From CADCVW01 sp964251385 (GTDB lineage Bacteria > Pseudomonadota > Alphaproteobacteria > Sphingomonadales > Sphingomonadaceae), in NCBI GenBank assembly GCA_964251385.1, contig CAXUJK010000001.1, positions 620,001 through 684,000 on the forward strand: a DNA stretch of 64,000 nt, written 5' to 3'. Made by a program: the position numbers and the translations under genes. The notes under the pieces are model-generated. The model had not been told where the DNA came from. It worked only from the letters and a program-made list of their open reading frames with translations, and made no database searches. Of this stretch, positions 56,553 through 64,000 are shown in pieces (positions within the stretch are counted from its first letter, which is position 1; every line of letters begins with the position of its first letter).

Positions 56553-57835
56553 CGCGAACCGAACCCCGTCAGGATCGTGTGCACGGTCCGCAGCGTGATC
56601 AGCATGTCGAGCCACGGCGTGAAATTCTTGATGTAATAGAAGTCGTAGTGAAGCTTCCACAGCACTTCGTCGACATTGGCGACATGGCCCTGGTTGACCT
56701 GCGCCCAGCCCGTGATCCCCGGCCGCACGATGTGCCGGTAGCGGTAGTATGGCAATTCCGTCTCGTACCACAATGACAGCACTTCGGCTTCGGGGCGCGG
56801 ACCGATCCAGCTCATTTCGCCGCGCAGGATGTTGAGGATCTGCGGCAGCTCGTCGACCCGCGTGCGGCGCAGGAATTTTCCGATGCGCGTGATGCGCGCG
56901 TCGCCTTCCACCGTGATCGCGCTGTTGCGCGCGTCCTCGGGCGCATCCCTGCCCCGGTGCCGCATCGTGCGGAACTTGTAGACGGTGAACACCTCGCCCC
57001 GGTATCCCATGCGCCGCTGCCGGAAGAACACGGGACCGCGGCTGTCCGCCTTGATCGCCAAGCCGACGATGATGCCGGGAACGAGCAGCACCACGGTCAT
57101 CAGCAGCGCGCCCGCCAAGTCGAACAGCTGCTTGATCGTGACGTAGGCGAGCCCGGGGATTAGCGATCCGAAATTGTTCTCGGACAGGTGCTCGATCTCG
57201 ACCCGCCCGGTCATCGACTCCTGGATCTGCTTCATGTGGTAAACGGGCACGCCCGCGATCGCGCTCTCCGCAAGAAAACGTTCCCAATCGTCGGGCATGT
57301 CCGCGCGCAGGTCGGCGACCACCGCGTCGAGCCCGGTCAGCATCACTTCCGGATTGTTCAGCGTGATCCAGTCGACGCCCACGATGTCGTGGATCGCGGC
57401 GATCTCGCCCGCGGGCACGACCCCGATGGCGAGCGGCTTGTCGCGCCTGCGCCACAGGAACAGCCAGGCATACCAGGCCATGCAAAGGACGAAACTGCCG
57501 ACGAACTGCAAGCGGCTGTAATCGAGGCGAAAGAAGAAGAAGATCGCGAGCACCACGCCGTACGTCACGGCGAAGGTCGGCACGACGTAGTTGCCCGCCC
57601 GGATGCCCGGAAAGCTCGTCAGACTGCGCACAAAGATGTGGCCGACAACCATCGCGGCGGTCGTGCCGTAGACCGAATTCTCCTGGCTGATGACGTTGGC
57701 CGTCACGGGCTCTACGAGCACGCGCACGAGCCAGGGAAGGAGCACGGCGAAGACGAGTCCGCCCGCCAGTTGAAGGAGAGCGCGCAGGCCAGCCGAAGGC
57801 CGAAGCGCCGCGCGCGGTCTAGTCGTGGTCAACAA
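56549..57835 (-). CDS. Polyprenyl-phosphate sugar-1-phosphate transferase (EPS)
   Basis: A 428-residue enzyme starts an exopolysaccharide unit by moving sugar-phosphate onto undecaprenyl phosphate. The first 150 residues contain about four membrane helices and a CoA-like fold segment (WITLNNPEVMLTGLDAVVAD). The catalytic C-terminal domain has IKQLFDLAGALLMTVVLLVP, GPVFFRQRRMGYRGEVFTVY KFRTMR (catalytic Asp-Glu pair in RVDELPQILNIL), and PGITGWAQVNQGH. The start is inferred at TTG 57835 because the ATG-initiated extension overlaps the GT4 gene. Sugar: galactose or glucose (unknown). Confidence 0.9.
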   Translation of the reverse strand: MLTTTRPRAALRPSAGLRALLQLAGGLVFAVLLPWLVRVLVEPVTANVISQENSVYGTTAAMVVGHIFVRSLTSFPGIRAGNYVVPTFAVTYGVVLAIFFFFRLDYSRLQFVGSFVLCMAWYAWLFLWRRRDKPLAIGVVPAGEIAAIHDIVGVDWITLNNPEVMLTGLDAVVADLRADMPDDWERFLAESAIAGVPVYHMKQIQESMTGRVEIEHLSENNFGSLIPGLAYVTIKQLFDLAGALLMTVVLLVPGIIVGLAIKADSRGPVFFRQRRMGYRGEVFTVYKFRTMRHRGRDAPEDARNSAITVEGDARITRIGKFLRRTRVDELPQILNILRGEMSWIGPRPEAEVLSLWYETELPYYRYRHIVRPGITGWAQVNQGHVANVDEVLWKLHYDFYYIKNFTPWLDMLITLRTVHTILTGFGSR

Positions 57836-57974
57836 TGCGTACGTCCCGCCTGCACCGATCGTACGCCCGCCACCCGACTTGCGCAAACGCGCTTGCCGGA
57901 CAAGTACGGCAGCGAACGGAGTTTGGTTGCAGAAATCGGCGACGGATTCCCCTCCGTCCCGATACAGGGCAGGC

Positions 57975-59102
57975 TTACCCGGGCGAGGCGATCTCCGACA
58001 GCGCCTGGCGATAGGCGTCGATGACGATCCGTTCGTCATAGTCCCGAACCACTTTCGCGCGTCCCGCCGCGCCCATCGCCGCGCGACCGACGGGGCCGGC
58101 GGCGACGATCGCCTCCATCGCCCGCGCCAGGTCGGCCGCGTCCCGCACCTTGCACAGGTAGCCGTTCACTCCGTCATCGATGACCTCGCGGCAGCCCGGA
58201 ACGTCCGTTGCGACGAGCGGACGCGCCATAGCCGCCGCTTCCAGCAGCACGCGCGACGTGCCTTCGCGGTAGGACGGCAAGACGACGCAATCGGCGGCCG
58301 CGACGTGCGGACGGACGTCGGCCGCGGCGCCCAGATACTCGATTGTTCCCTCCGCGACCCAGGCATCCACCTGCGCGCGCGGGATCGCGGTGCGGTTCTC
58401 CGAACCGAGGAACCCCAGCATCCGGAAGCGCAAGGCCGGGTTGCGCGCGCGGCAGATGCGCGCGGCCTCGACGAACTCCACCACGCCCTTGTCGCGCAAC
58501 ATGCGCGCGATCATCAGGAACGACAGCTCGTTGCCGACCCCGGGAGCTTCAGCGGCCGCGAAATGCGTCAGGTCGACCCCCGATCCCGGCAGCATGTGGA
58601 TCTGATCCGACCGCACCAGCCGGCGCGCGCGAAACAAGGCGGCATCGTCCGCGTTCTGGAAGAACACGACCCGCGACCGCTTCAACCCCGTGCGGTACAA
58701 CTGCTCGACGACCGGGGTCAGCCACGTCCGCTCGATAAAGGCGGTCCCCAGCCCCGACACGTTGTTGATCGCCGGAACGCCACGGCACGCGGCGGCGAGC
58801 GATCCGTAGACGTTGGGTTTGACCGTATAGCCCAGATACGCGATCGGCCGCTCGGCCGCGAACAGGCGGTCGAACGCCCACGCGGTGCGCAGGTCCGCGG
58901 GTGGCGACACGCCCTTGCTGTCGATGGCGATCGCCTCGAACCTGCACCCGAGAGTCGCGAGCGCGTCTTCCGCTTGCCGGTCGGGCGGGGCGGCGGCGAT
59001 CATGTCGTACCCGTCCGCGATCAGCGCGGAGATGAGCGCCTTACGGAAATTGACGAGGTTCCACGCCGCGTTGGCGGCGATGACCACGGGCCGCCGTGTC
59101 AA
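57975..59102 (-). CDS. Glycosyltransferase family 4
   Basis: A 375-residue GT-B enzyme. N-terminal: MTRRPVVIAANAAWNLVNFR. C-terminal nucleotide-sugar site: LPGSGVDLTHFAAAEAPG (phosphate loop), LSFLMIARMLRDKGVVEFVE, and VVLPSYREGTSRVLLEAAAM, then ARPLVATDVPGCREVIDDGV (E-x7-E motif). It probably adds a sugar to the lipid-linked EPS unit. It lies 140 bases upstream of the sugar transferase and 12 bases downstream of the EpsG-like gene, in one operon. Acceptor unknown. Confidence 0.93.
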   Translation of the reverse strand: MTRRPVVIAANAAWNLVNFRKALISALIADGYDMIAAAPPDRQAEDALATLGCRFEAIAIDSKGVSPPADLRTAWAFDRLFAAERPIAYLGYTVKPNVYGSLAAACRGVPAINNVSGLGTAFIERTWLTPVVEQLYRTGLKRSRVVFFQNADDAALFRARRLVRSDQIHMLPGSGVDLTHFAAAEAPGVGNELSFLMIARMLRDKGVVEFVEAARICRARNPALRFRMLGFLGSENRTAIPRAQVDAWVAEGTIEYLGAAADVRPHVAAADCVVLPSYREGTSRVLLEAAAMARPLVATDVPGCREVIDDGVNGYLCKVRDAADLARAMEAIVAAGPVGRAAMGAAGRAKVVRDYDERIVIDAYRQALSEIASPG

Positions 59103-59114
59103 CGCGAACCGCCG

Positions 59115-60179
59115 CTAGAGGAGATCGAAGGGCACGAAGCGATACGGCACCCACTTGTCCGCGTGCGTCGCGTAGTTGAGCCAAACGAACAGGATCAGGC
59201 TGTAATAGGCGACCGCCAGCATGGTGACGTAGAACCGCCCCCGCTCGGTCATCCGCATCGAAACGGCGATGTTGCCGAAAACGTAGAGCTGGATGGGGAT
59301 GAAGAACAGCCCGATGCGATCGATGATGGTCGTCGACGAAGAGGCGGCGACCATCGCCACCATGACGAGCGACAGCGCCGAGAACAGCAACCAAAGCACT
59401 CGCCCCCAGTCCGACCCTGGAAACTGCTTGCGGTACTTGATGAGGAGCAGAGCGGGCACCGCGTTCATCAGCAGCCGAACCATGGCCCCCGACGAATCAT
59501 ATTCGGCGACGACGTAGTTTTCGTACAATGTATCGATGCGGCTGCTAAGCAGGAACGCGAACAGCGCTAACGTGGCGAAGCCGATGGGGACGACCAGGAG
59601 CACGTGCTTGCGTGCGATCGCCAGCGCGAACAACGGCGCGATGCAAACCGCGCTTGCGTGGAACAAGGCGGCTGCCAGTAACCAGCCAACGCTGCGCGCG
59701 AACGCGCCGCGCTCGAACTGATTGAGTGCGATCAGGATGAAGCCGATCGCGGCGGCCTGGCGCACATAGCCCATGCCGACCACGATCAGCAGGTAGGGAA
59801 CGCTCGCGGTCATCGCCAGCCACATGTCGTCCTGCCGCCGGCAGAACTGGAAGATGCCCGTGACCAGAATGACGCCGCATATGAAATTGGGTCCCCAGAC
59901 CTCGAAACCCAACCGCGCCATAACCCAGGCGACGAAGCTGAACCCCGGATCGCCGACCACCAGCGCGTCGAAAAAGTCCTCGTAGGACGTGTACGCCACG
60001 ATCAATTCGTATGTCGCCCAGTCGCCGCCGACCTCGTAACGCAGGCCGATCGGGATCGCGAACAGCAGGAACACAAGCACGAGGCCGAGCGTGTTCAGCG
60101 TGTTGCGGAAGTCGGTGCGCGGTCCCGTGACCATCGCGAACAAGGCAGGAAAGGCGAACATCGACCAGTAGACGAACAT
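59115..60179 (-). CDS. EpsG-like polysaccharide polymerase
   Basis: A 354-residue membrane protein with about ten helices (MFVYWSMFAFPALFAMVTGP, ILVTGIFQFCRRQDDMWLAM, AVCIAPLFALAIARKHVLLV). The periplasmic loop between early helices contains GDWATYELIVAYTSYEDFFD, then ALVVGDPGFSFVAWVMARLG, the EpsG pattern (GDWxxY..). EpsG proteins polymerise exopolysaccharide repeat units. It is the first gene on this strand; its start is divergent from rfbA with 128 bases between, where both promoters must lie. Confidence 0.88.
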   Translation of the reverse strand: MFVYWSMFAFPALFAMVTGPRTDFRNTLNTLGLVLVFLLFAIPIGLRYEVGGDWATYELIVAYTSYEDFFDALVVGDPGFSFVAWVMARLGFEVWGPNFICGVILVTGIFQFCRRQDDMWLAMTASVPYLLIVVGMGYVRQAAAIGFILIALNQFERGAFARSVGWLLAAALFHASAVCIAPLFALAIARKHVLLVVPIGFATLALFAFLLSSRIDTLYENYVVAEYDSSGAMVRLLMNAVPALLLIKYRKQFPGSDWGRVLWLLFSALSLVMVAMVAASSSTTIIDRIGLFFIPIQLYVFGNIAVSMRMTERGRFYVTMLAVAYYSLILFVWLNYATHADKWVPYRFVPFDLL

Positions 60180-60307
60180 GCGCGCCCCCTAACGCGAAAC
60201 TTCGGGCTTGTCGTGGGGGAGTTCGCCGACTTGGCGCGCCCCCTGCGCGAAGCTAAGGGACGTTCACGCCCCGGTTGGTCACGGGCAACGCGCGGCAGGA
60301 GTTTCGT

Positions 60308-61189
60308 TTGAAAGGCATCATCCTGGCGGGCGGGAGCGGCACGCGGCTCTACCCGGCGACGCTGGCGACGTCCAAGCAGCTGCTCCCCGTGTTCGACAAG
60401 CCGATGATCTATTATCCGCTCGGCGTGCTGATGCTGGCGGGCCTGCGCGACATCCTGCTCATTTCAACGCCAAGCGACCTGCCCCGTTTCCGCGCGCTGC
60501 TGGGTGACGGCAGCGGCTTCGGGCTGAACCTGAGCTATGCCGAACAGGCCCATCCCAACGGGCTCGCCGAAGCGTTCCTGATCGGCGCGGATTTCCTGGC
60601 CGGCGACAGCGCCGCGCTCGTGCTCGGCGACAACATCTTCTACGGCGCGGGCCTGGGCGACATCTGCATGGCCGCCGCGGCGCGCACGTCGGGCGCGACC
60701 GTGTTCGCCTACCAGGTCGACGATCCGCAACGCTACGGCGTGGTCTCGTTCGATCGCGAAACGGGTGAGGCGCGGACGCTGGAGGAAAAGCCCGACGTTC
60801 CGAAATCGAACTGGGCGGTGACCGGGCTCTATTTCTACGACAAGGATGTCGTCGACATCGCGCGCGCCGTGCGCCCCTCGCACCGCGGCGAGCTCGAGAT
60901 CACCGACGTCAACCGCGCGTATCTCGACCGCGGAGACCTCAACGTCGCGCGCTTCGGCCGGGGCTATGCCTGGCTCGACACGGGAACGCACGAAAGCCTG
61001 CACGAAGCGTCGTCGTTCGTACGCACGATCGAACATCGCCAGGGCGTCAAGATCATGTGCCCGGAAGAAATCGCGTTCGACAAAGGCTGGATCGACGCGG
61101 CCACCATGGAGGAACGCGCCGTCCTGATGGGCAAGACGGATTATGCGCGTTACCTGCGTCGCTGCATCGCCGAAGGGGCGGGCACGTGA
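60308..61189 (+). CDS. rfbA: Glucose-1-phosphate thymidylyltransferase
   Basis: RfbA makes dTDP-glucose from dTTP and glucose-1-P. It starts at TTG 60308 (GCAGGAG five bases before), giving 293 residues, the usual length, with KGIILAGGSGTRLYPATLAT (nucleotide-binding loop), QLLPVFDKPMIYYPL, VLGDNIFYGAGL (Mg Asp), EEKPDVPKSNWAVTGLYFYD and the C-terminal GRGYAWLDTGTHESL. First gene of the rfbACBD operon; the stop overlaps the rfbC GTG (GTGA). Confidence 0.96.
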   Translation: MKGIILAGGSGTRLYPATLATSKQLLPVFDKPMIYYPLGVLMLAGLRDILLISTPSDLPRFRALLGDGSGFGLNLSYAEQAHPNGLAEAFLIGADFLAGDSAALVLGDNIFYGAGLGDICMAAAARTSGATVFAYQVDDPQRYGVVSFDRETGEARTLEEKPDVPKSNWAVTGLYFYDKDVVDIARAVRPSHRGELEITDVNRAYLDRGDLNVARFGRGYAWLDTGTHESLHEASSFVRTIEHRQGVKIMCPEEIAFDKGWIDAATMEERAVLMGKTDYARYLRRCIAEGAGT

Positions 61190-61743
61190 TCGTCCGCCCG
61201 CTCCGTCTGGCCGGCGTCGTCGAGATCACGACCAGGCGCTTCGAAGACGATCGTGGGTTCTTCACCGAGTCGTGGAGTTCGCAAGGCTTCGCAGCGGTCG
61301 GGCTCGACCACCTGTACGTACAGGACAATCATTCGCTCACCCGCGCGGTGGGCACGCTGCGTGGGCTTCATTACCAAGCCACGCCGTTCGCGCAGGACAA
61401 GCTGGTGCGCGTGACGCGCGGCGCGATTTTTGATGTCGCGGTCGACATTCGACGGGGTTCGCTAACGTATGGACAGTGGGACGGCCTGACCCTGTCCGCC
61501 GGGGCGGCCAACCAGATCTTCGTTCCGCAAGGTTTCGCTCATGGGTTCCTCACCTTGGAGCCCGACACGGAAGTCCAGTACAAGGTGACCGCACCCTACT
61601 CCCCCGAGCACGACCGCGCGATCCGCTACGACGATCCGGCGATCGGAATCGTGTGGCCGATCTCGGTCGACGAGGCCGCGATGTCGGCCAAGGACCGCGC
61701 CGCCTCCCCGCTCGCCGACCACGACACCGGCTTTGCCGCATGA
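61186..61743 (+). CDS. rfbC: dTDP-4-dehydrorhamnose 3,5-epimerase
   Basis: RfbC epimerises the keto sugar at C3 and C5. The 185-residue cupin has FFTESWSSQGFAAVGLDHLY, VQDNHSLTRAVGTLRGLHYQ (catalytic His), QDKLVRVTRGAIFDVAVDIR and VPQGFAHGFLTLEPDTEVQY. It starts at GTG, four bases overlapping rfbA, and ends overlapping rfbB by four (ATGA). Length normal. Confidence 0.96.
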   Translation: MIVRPLRLAGVVEITTRRFEDDRGFFTESWSSQGFAAVGLDHLYVQDNHSLTRAVGTLRGLHYQATPFAQDKLVRVTRGAIFDVAVDIRRGSLTYGQWDGLTLSAGAANQIFVPQGFAHGFLTLEPDTEVQYKVTAPYSPEHDRAIRYDDPAIGIVWPISVDEAAMSAKDRAASPLADHDTGFAA

Positions 61744-62792
61744 AGACGATCCTCGTCACCGGCGGCGCGGGGTTCATCGGCGGCGCCGTCTGTCGCCACC
61801 TCGTGCGGCAGGGCGGCTATCGCGTCGTCAACGTCGACAAGCTGACCTATTCGGGCAATCTCGCCTCGCTCGAACCGATCGCGAACAGTCCGCATTACGC
61901 GTTTGAACAGGCGGACATTTGCGACGCCGACGCGATGTCCCGCATCTTCGCCAAACACCGTCCGGACGCGGTCATGCATCTGGCCGCCGAAAGCCATGTC
62001 GACCGTTCGATCGACGGCCCGGGCGTCTTCGTCCAGACCAACGTCGTCGGCACGGTGACGTTGTTGGGTGCGGCGCTCGCCTACTGGCGAGGGCTTGGCG
62101 ACGTGGAAAAGGTCGCGTTCCGCTTCCACCACATCTCGACCGACGAAGTATTCGGCGACCTGCCCTTCGACAGCGGCATCTTTACCGAAGACACGCCGTA
62201 CGCCCCCTCCTCGCCATACTCCGCCTCCAAGGCCGCATCCGATCATTTCGTCCGCGCATGGCACGAAACCTATGGTTTGCCGGTGGTTCTCTCGAATTGT
62301 TCGAACAATTACGGACCGTATCATTTTCCCGAAAAGCTCGTGCCCCTCGTCATTCTCAACGCGCTCGAAGGCAAGCCGCTACCCGTCTACGGCCGCGGCG
62401 AGAACGTGCGCGACTGGCTTCACGTCGACGACCACGCGCGCGCGCTCGAGCTGGTCGTCACGCGCGGCGGCGTCGGCGAAAGCTACAATGTCGGCGGCGA
62501 TGCCGAGCGCACCAACCTGTCGGTGGTGGAGACGATCTGCGACATCCTCGACGCCAAGCGCCCGCTCGGCCGCCCCCGCCGCGAGCTCATCGCGTTCGTC
62601 GCCGACCGTCCCGGACACGACCGCCGCTACGCCATCGACGCATCCAAGATAGAACGAGAACTCGGCTGGAAGCCGCTGGAAACGTTCGAGTCCGGGCTGG
62701 CCGCAACCATCGACTGGTACCTGGCGAACGAGGCATGGTGGCGTCCGATCCGCGAAGGCACGTACGCGGGCGCGCGGCTCGGGACGACGTGA
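61740..62792 (+). CDS. rfbB: dTDP-glucose 4,6-dehydratase
   Basis: RfbB oxidises and dehydrates dTDP-glucose with bound NAD+. A 350-residue extended SDR: MKTILVTGGAGFIGGAVCRH (Rossmann), MHLAAESHVDRSIDGP, ISTDEVFGDLPFDSG (catalytic Thr-Asp-Glu), SPYSASKAASDHFVRAW (Tyr-x3-Lys) and SNCSNNYGPYHFPEKLVPL. Overlaps at both ends with rfbC and rfbD by four bases. Confidence 0.97.
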   Translation: MKTILVTGGAGFIGGAVCRHLVRQGGYRVVNVDKLTYSGNLASLEPIANSPHYAFEQADICDADAMSRIFAKHRPDAVMHLAAESHVDRSIDGPGVFVQTNVVGTVTLLGAALAYWRGLGDVEKVAFRFHHISTDEVFGDLPFDSGIFTEDTPYAPSSPYSASKAASDHFVRAWHETYGLPVVLSNCSNNYGPYHFPEKLVPLVILNALEGKPLPVYGRGENVRDWLHVDDHARALELVVTRGGVGESYNVGGDAERTNLSVVETICDILDAKRPLGRPRRELIAFVADRPGHDRRYAIDASKIERELGWKPLETFESGLAATIDWYLANEAWWRPIREGTYAGARLGTT

Positions 62793-63649
62793 AGGTCCTC
62801 GTCACCGGCCGCGAGGGTCAGCTCGTCCGCAGCCTGCGCGAACGCGGTGCCGGTCACGACATCCTAGCCTTGGGTCGCCCGGAACTCGACCTCGAAGTCG
62901 CGGGCAGCGCGCGCGCCGCGATCCTGGCTCACCGCCCCGACGTCGTGATCAACGCCGCCGCCTATACCAACGTCGACGCGGCGGAAGACGACGTCGCGCG
63001 CGCCACGCGGATCAACGGCGAGGCCGCGGGCGAGGTCGCCGCCGCCGCCCGCGACGTTGGCGCGCCCGTGATCCAGATCTCCACGGACTACGTCTTCGAC
63101 GGCAACGCGGTCGGCGCGTACGCCGAAGACGCCGCGACGAACCCGGTCGGAGCCTACGGCCGGTCCAAGCTGCTTGGCGAACTACGCGTGCGCGATGCCA
63201 ATCCCGACCACGCGATCGTGCGCACCGCCTGGGTTTACAGCCCGTTCGGCCGCAACTTCGTCAAGACGATGATGACGCTGGCGCGGACACGCGACACGGT
63301 AAGCGTCGTCGCCGATCAGCGGGGCAATCCGACGAGCGCGCTCGATCTGGCGGACGGCCTGCTCGCGCTCCTGGACTCGCGCGTGTCGGGCGGCGCGACC
63401 TACCATCTGGCGGGCACAGGCGACGCGACCTGGTTCGACTTGGCCGAACACGTCTTCGCGGAGTGCTCCCGCCTCGGTCTGCCTTCGGCGACCGTCACCC
63501 CGGTCGGCACTGCCGACTATCCGACCAAGGCGACACGACCCGCCAATTCGATGCTCAACAGCGGCAGGTTTGCGGCCGCGATCGGCTACGCCGCCCCCGC
63601 ATGGCGCGAGTCCGTCGCGGCCACGGTCGAGCGTCTGGCCGCGATCTAG
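62789..63649 (+). CDS. rfbD: dTDP-4-dehydrorhamnose reductase
   Basis: RfbD performs the last step of dTDP-L-rhamnose synthesis. A 286-residue SDR: KVLVTGREGQLVRSL, VVINAAAYTNVDAAEDDVAR, ISTDYVFDGNAVGAYAEDAA (catalytic Thr), VGAYGRSKLLGELRVRDANP (Tyr-Lys), IVRTAWVYSPFGRNFVKTM. It starts at GTG with GTGA overlap to rfbB. Its stop shares CTAG with the convergent 2OG-oxygenase gene. Rhamnose is probably the product destined for the polysaccharide made by the divergent operon. Confidence 0.96.
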   Translation: MKVLVTGREGQLVRSLRERGAGHDILALGRPELDLEVAGSARAAILAHRPDVVINAAAYTNVDAAEDDVARATRINGEAAGEVAAAARDVGAPVIQISTDYVFDGNAVGAYAEDAATNPVGAYGRSKLLGELRVRDANPDHAIVRTAWVYSPFGRNFVKTMMTLARTRDTVSVVADQRGNPTSALDLADGLLALLDSRVSGGATYHLAGTGDATWFDLAEHVFAECSRLGLPSATVTPVGTADYPTKATRPANSMLNSGRFAAAIGYAAPAWRESVAATVERLAAI

Positions 63650-64000
63650 TGCAGCTTGCCCAGCAGCCGCCGCAGCAACGGGCTGCGAATCTGAGCCTGG
63701 TGGAACATGTGCTTCAACTTTCCGCCTTCGAACTGTTCGGCCGGCCGTTCGCGATAGTTCGTCATGTCCGACTTCTCGAACTTGCCCGATCCGCTACCTT
63801 CGGACGTGTAGTAGTACAAGGCGATCGAATTGCGGGTCACGTCGTTGGGACAGCTCAATGGATCCGGGTGCCCGTGGTACGAATCGTCCGTTGTCGAGAA
63901 CACGACCATGCGGTTGAACAACGGCGAGATGCGCGCGCGGCATTCCGACACGTCCGCGTTCCAAAGCTCTAGCTGGCCGTTCCAGTCGTCCTGCCAACCC
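63646..64000 (-). CDS. 2OG-Fe(II) oxygenase (prolyl 4-hydroxylase-like), N-terminus beyond window
   Basis: The C-terminal 117 residues of a double-stranded beta-helix oxygenase: WQDDWNGQLELWNADVSECR, RISPLFNRMVVFSTTDDSYH, GHPDPLSCPNDVTRNSIALY (the distal iron His in SYHGHPDPL and the 2OG-binding Arg in TRNSIALYYY), ending MFHQAQIRSPLLRRLLGKLH. This is the PKHD-type family found in sphingomonad polysaccharide loci. It continues past base 64000 toward its start; the GTG near 63951 is internal. Substrate unknown. Confidence 0.85.
   Translation of the reverse strand, partial: GWQDDWNGQLELWNADVSECRARISPLFNRMVVFSTTDDSYHGHPDPLSCPNDVTRNSIALYYYTSEGSGSGKFEKSDMTNYRERPAEQFEGGKLKHMFHQAQIRSPLLRRLLGKLH

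Overview
The window is a GC-rich alphaproteobacterial chromosome segment. It most likely comes from a sphingomonad (Sphingomonas-like): it carries a TrcR/DUF1013 regulator, a CcrM GANTC methyltransferase, the split PntAA/PntAB/PntB transhydrogenase with the aa3-oxidase subunit IV peptide beside it, and DUF1192, DUF6127, DUF6456 and DUF6894 proteins. It also carries short dispersed repeats of a kind I associate with sphingomonad genomes. Genes are tightly packed. Start/stop overlaps (ATGA, GTGA, TGATG) are common, several convergent pairs share a CTAG stop overlap, and no gene-free stretch exceeds 300 bases.

Layout. 1-13.8 kb is housekeeping and stress: a truncated metallo-beta-lactamase-fold hydrolase, TrcR, a quinone oxidoreductase, ClpA, a GST, a dienelactone hydrolase, a Bax-inhibitor-1 protein, ThpR, an MFS carrier, Cu/Zn-SOD, UDP-glucose dehydrogenase and an OmpA-type porin. 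13.9-28.1 kb, all minus strand except one gene, is a gene-transfer-agent (GTA)-like tailed-particle cluster. It runs portal, DUF6127, prohead protease, capsid, head-spike proteins, connector, DUF3168, major tail protein, two frameshifted tail-assembly genes, tape measure, DUF2460, DUF2163, NlpC/P60 peptidase, baseplate protein and DUF2793. No terminase is adjacent, a PilZ gene on the opposite strand splits the operon, a small membrane protein is inserted, and dispersed repeats lie inside several of its genes.

28.3-35.1 kb holds small conserved hypotheticals, an XRE regulator, tRNA-Val(UAC), a YgeA-type racemase, an outer-membrane barrel, a winged-helix protein and an NtrC-type regulator with a degenerate GAFTGA loop. 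35.3-39.2 kb is the transhydrogenase operon with an extra secreted protein inserted. 39.3-45.5 kb carries FolP, a C13 peptidase, CcrM, RNase HII, ThiD and GlmM. 45.7-53.8 kb has a small protein with a double-glycine-type leader, a dicarboxylate-type symporter, a TonB-family protein, a peptide transporter with two amidohydrolases (one without its metal-binding HxH), a nitroreductase and a GntR regulator. 53.9-56.5 kb has an acyl-CoA dehydrogenase and the threonylcarbamoyl-AMP synthase.

56.5-64 kb is an exopolysaccharide/O-antigen locus. A polyprenyl-phosphate sugar transferase, a GT4 glycosyltransferase and an EpsG-like polymerase lie on the minus strand. They diverge from a four-gene overlapping rfbACBD operon that makes dTDP-L-rhamnose. 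A 2OG-Fe(II) oxygenase is cut by the window end. The Ugd at 11-12 kb could supply UDP-glucuronate to the same pathway.
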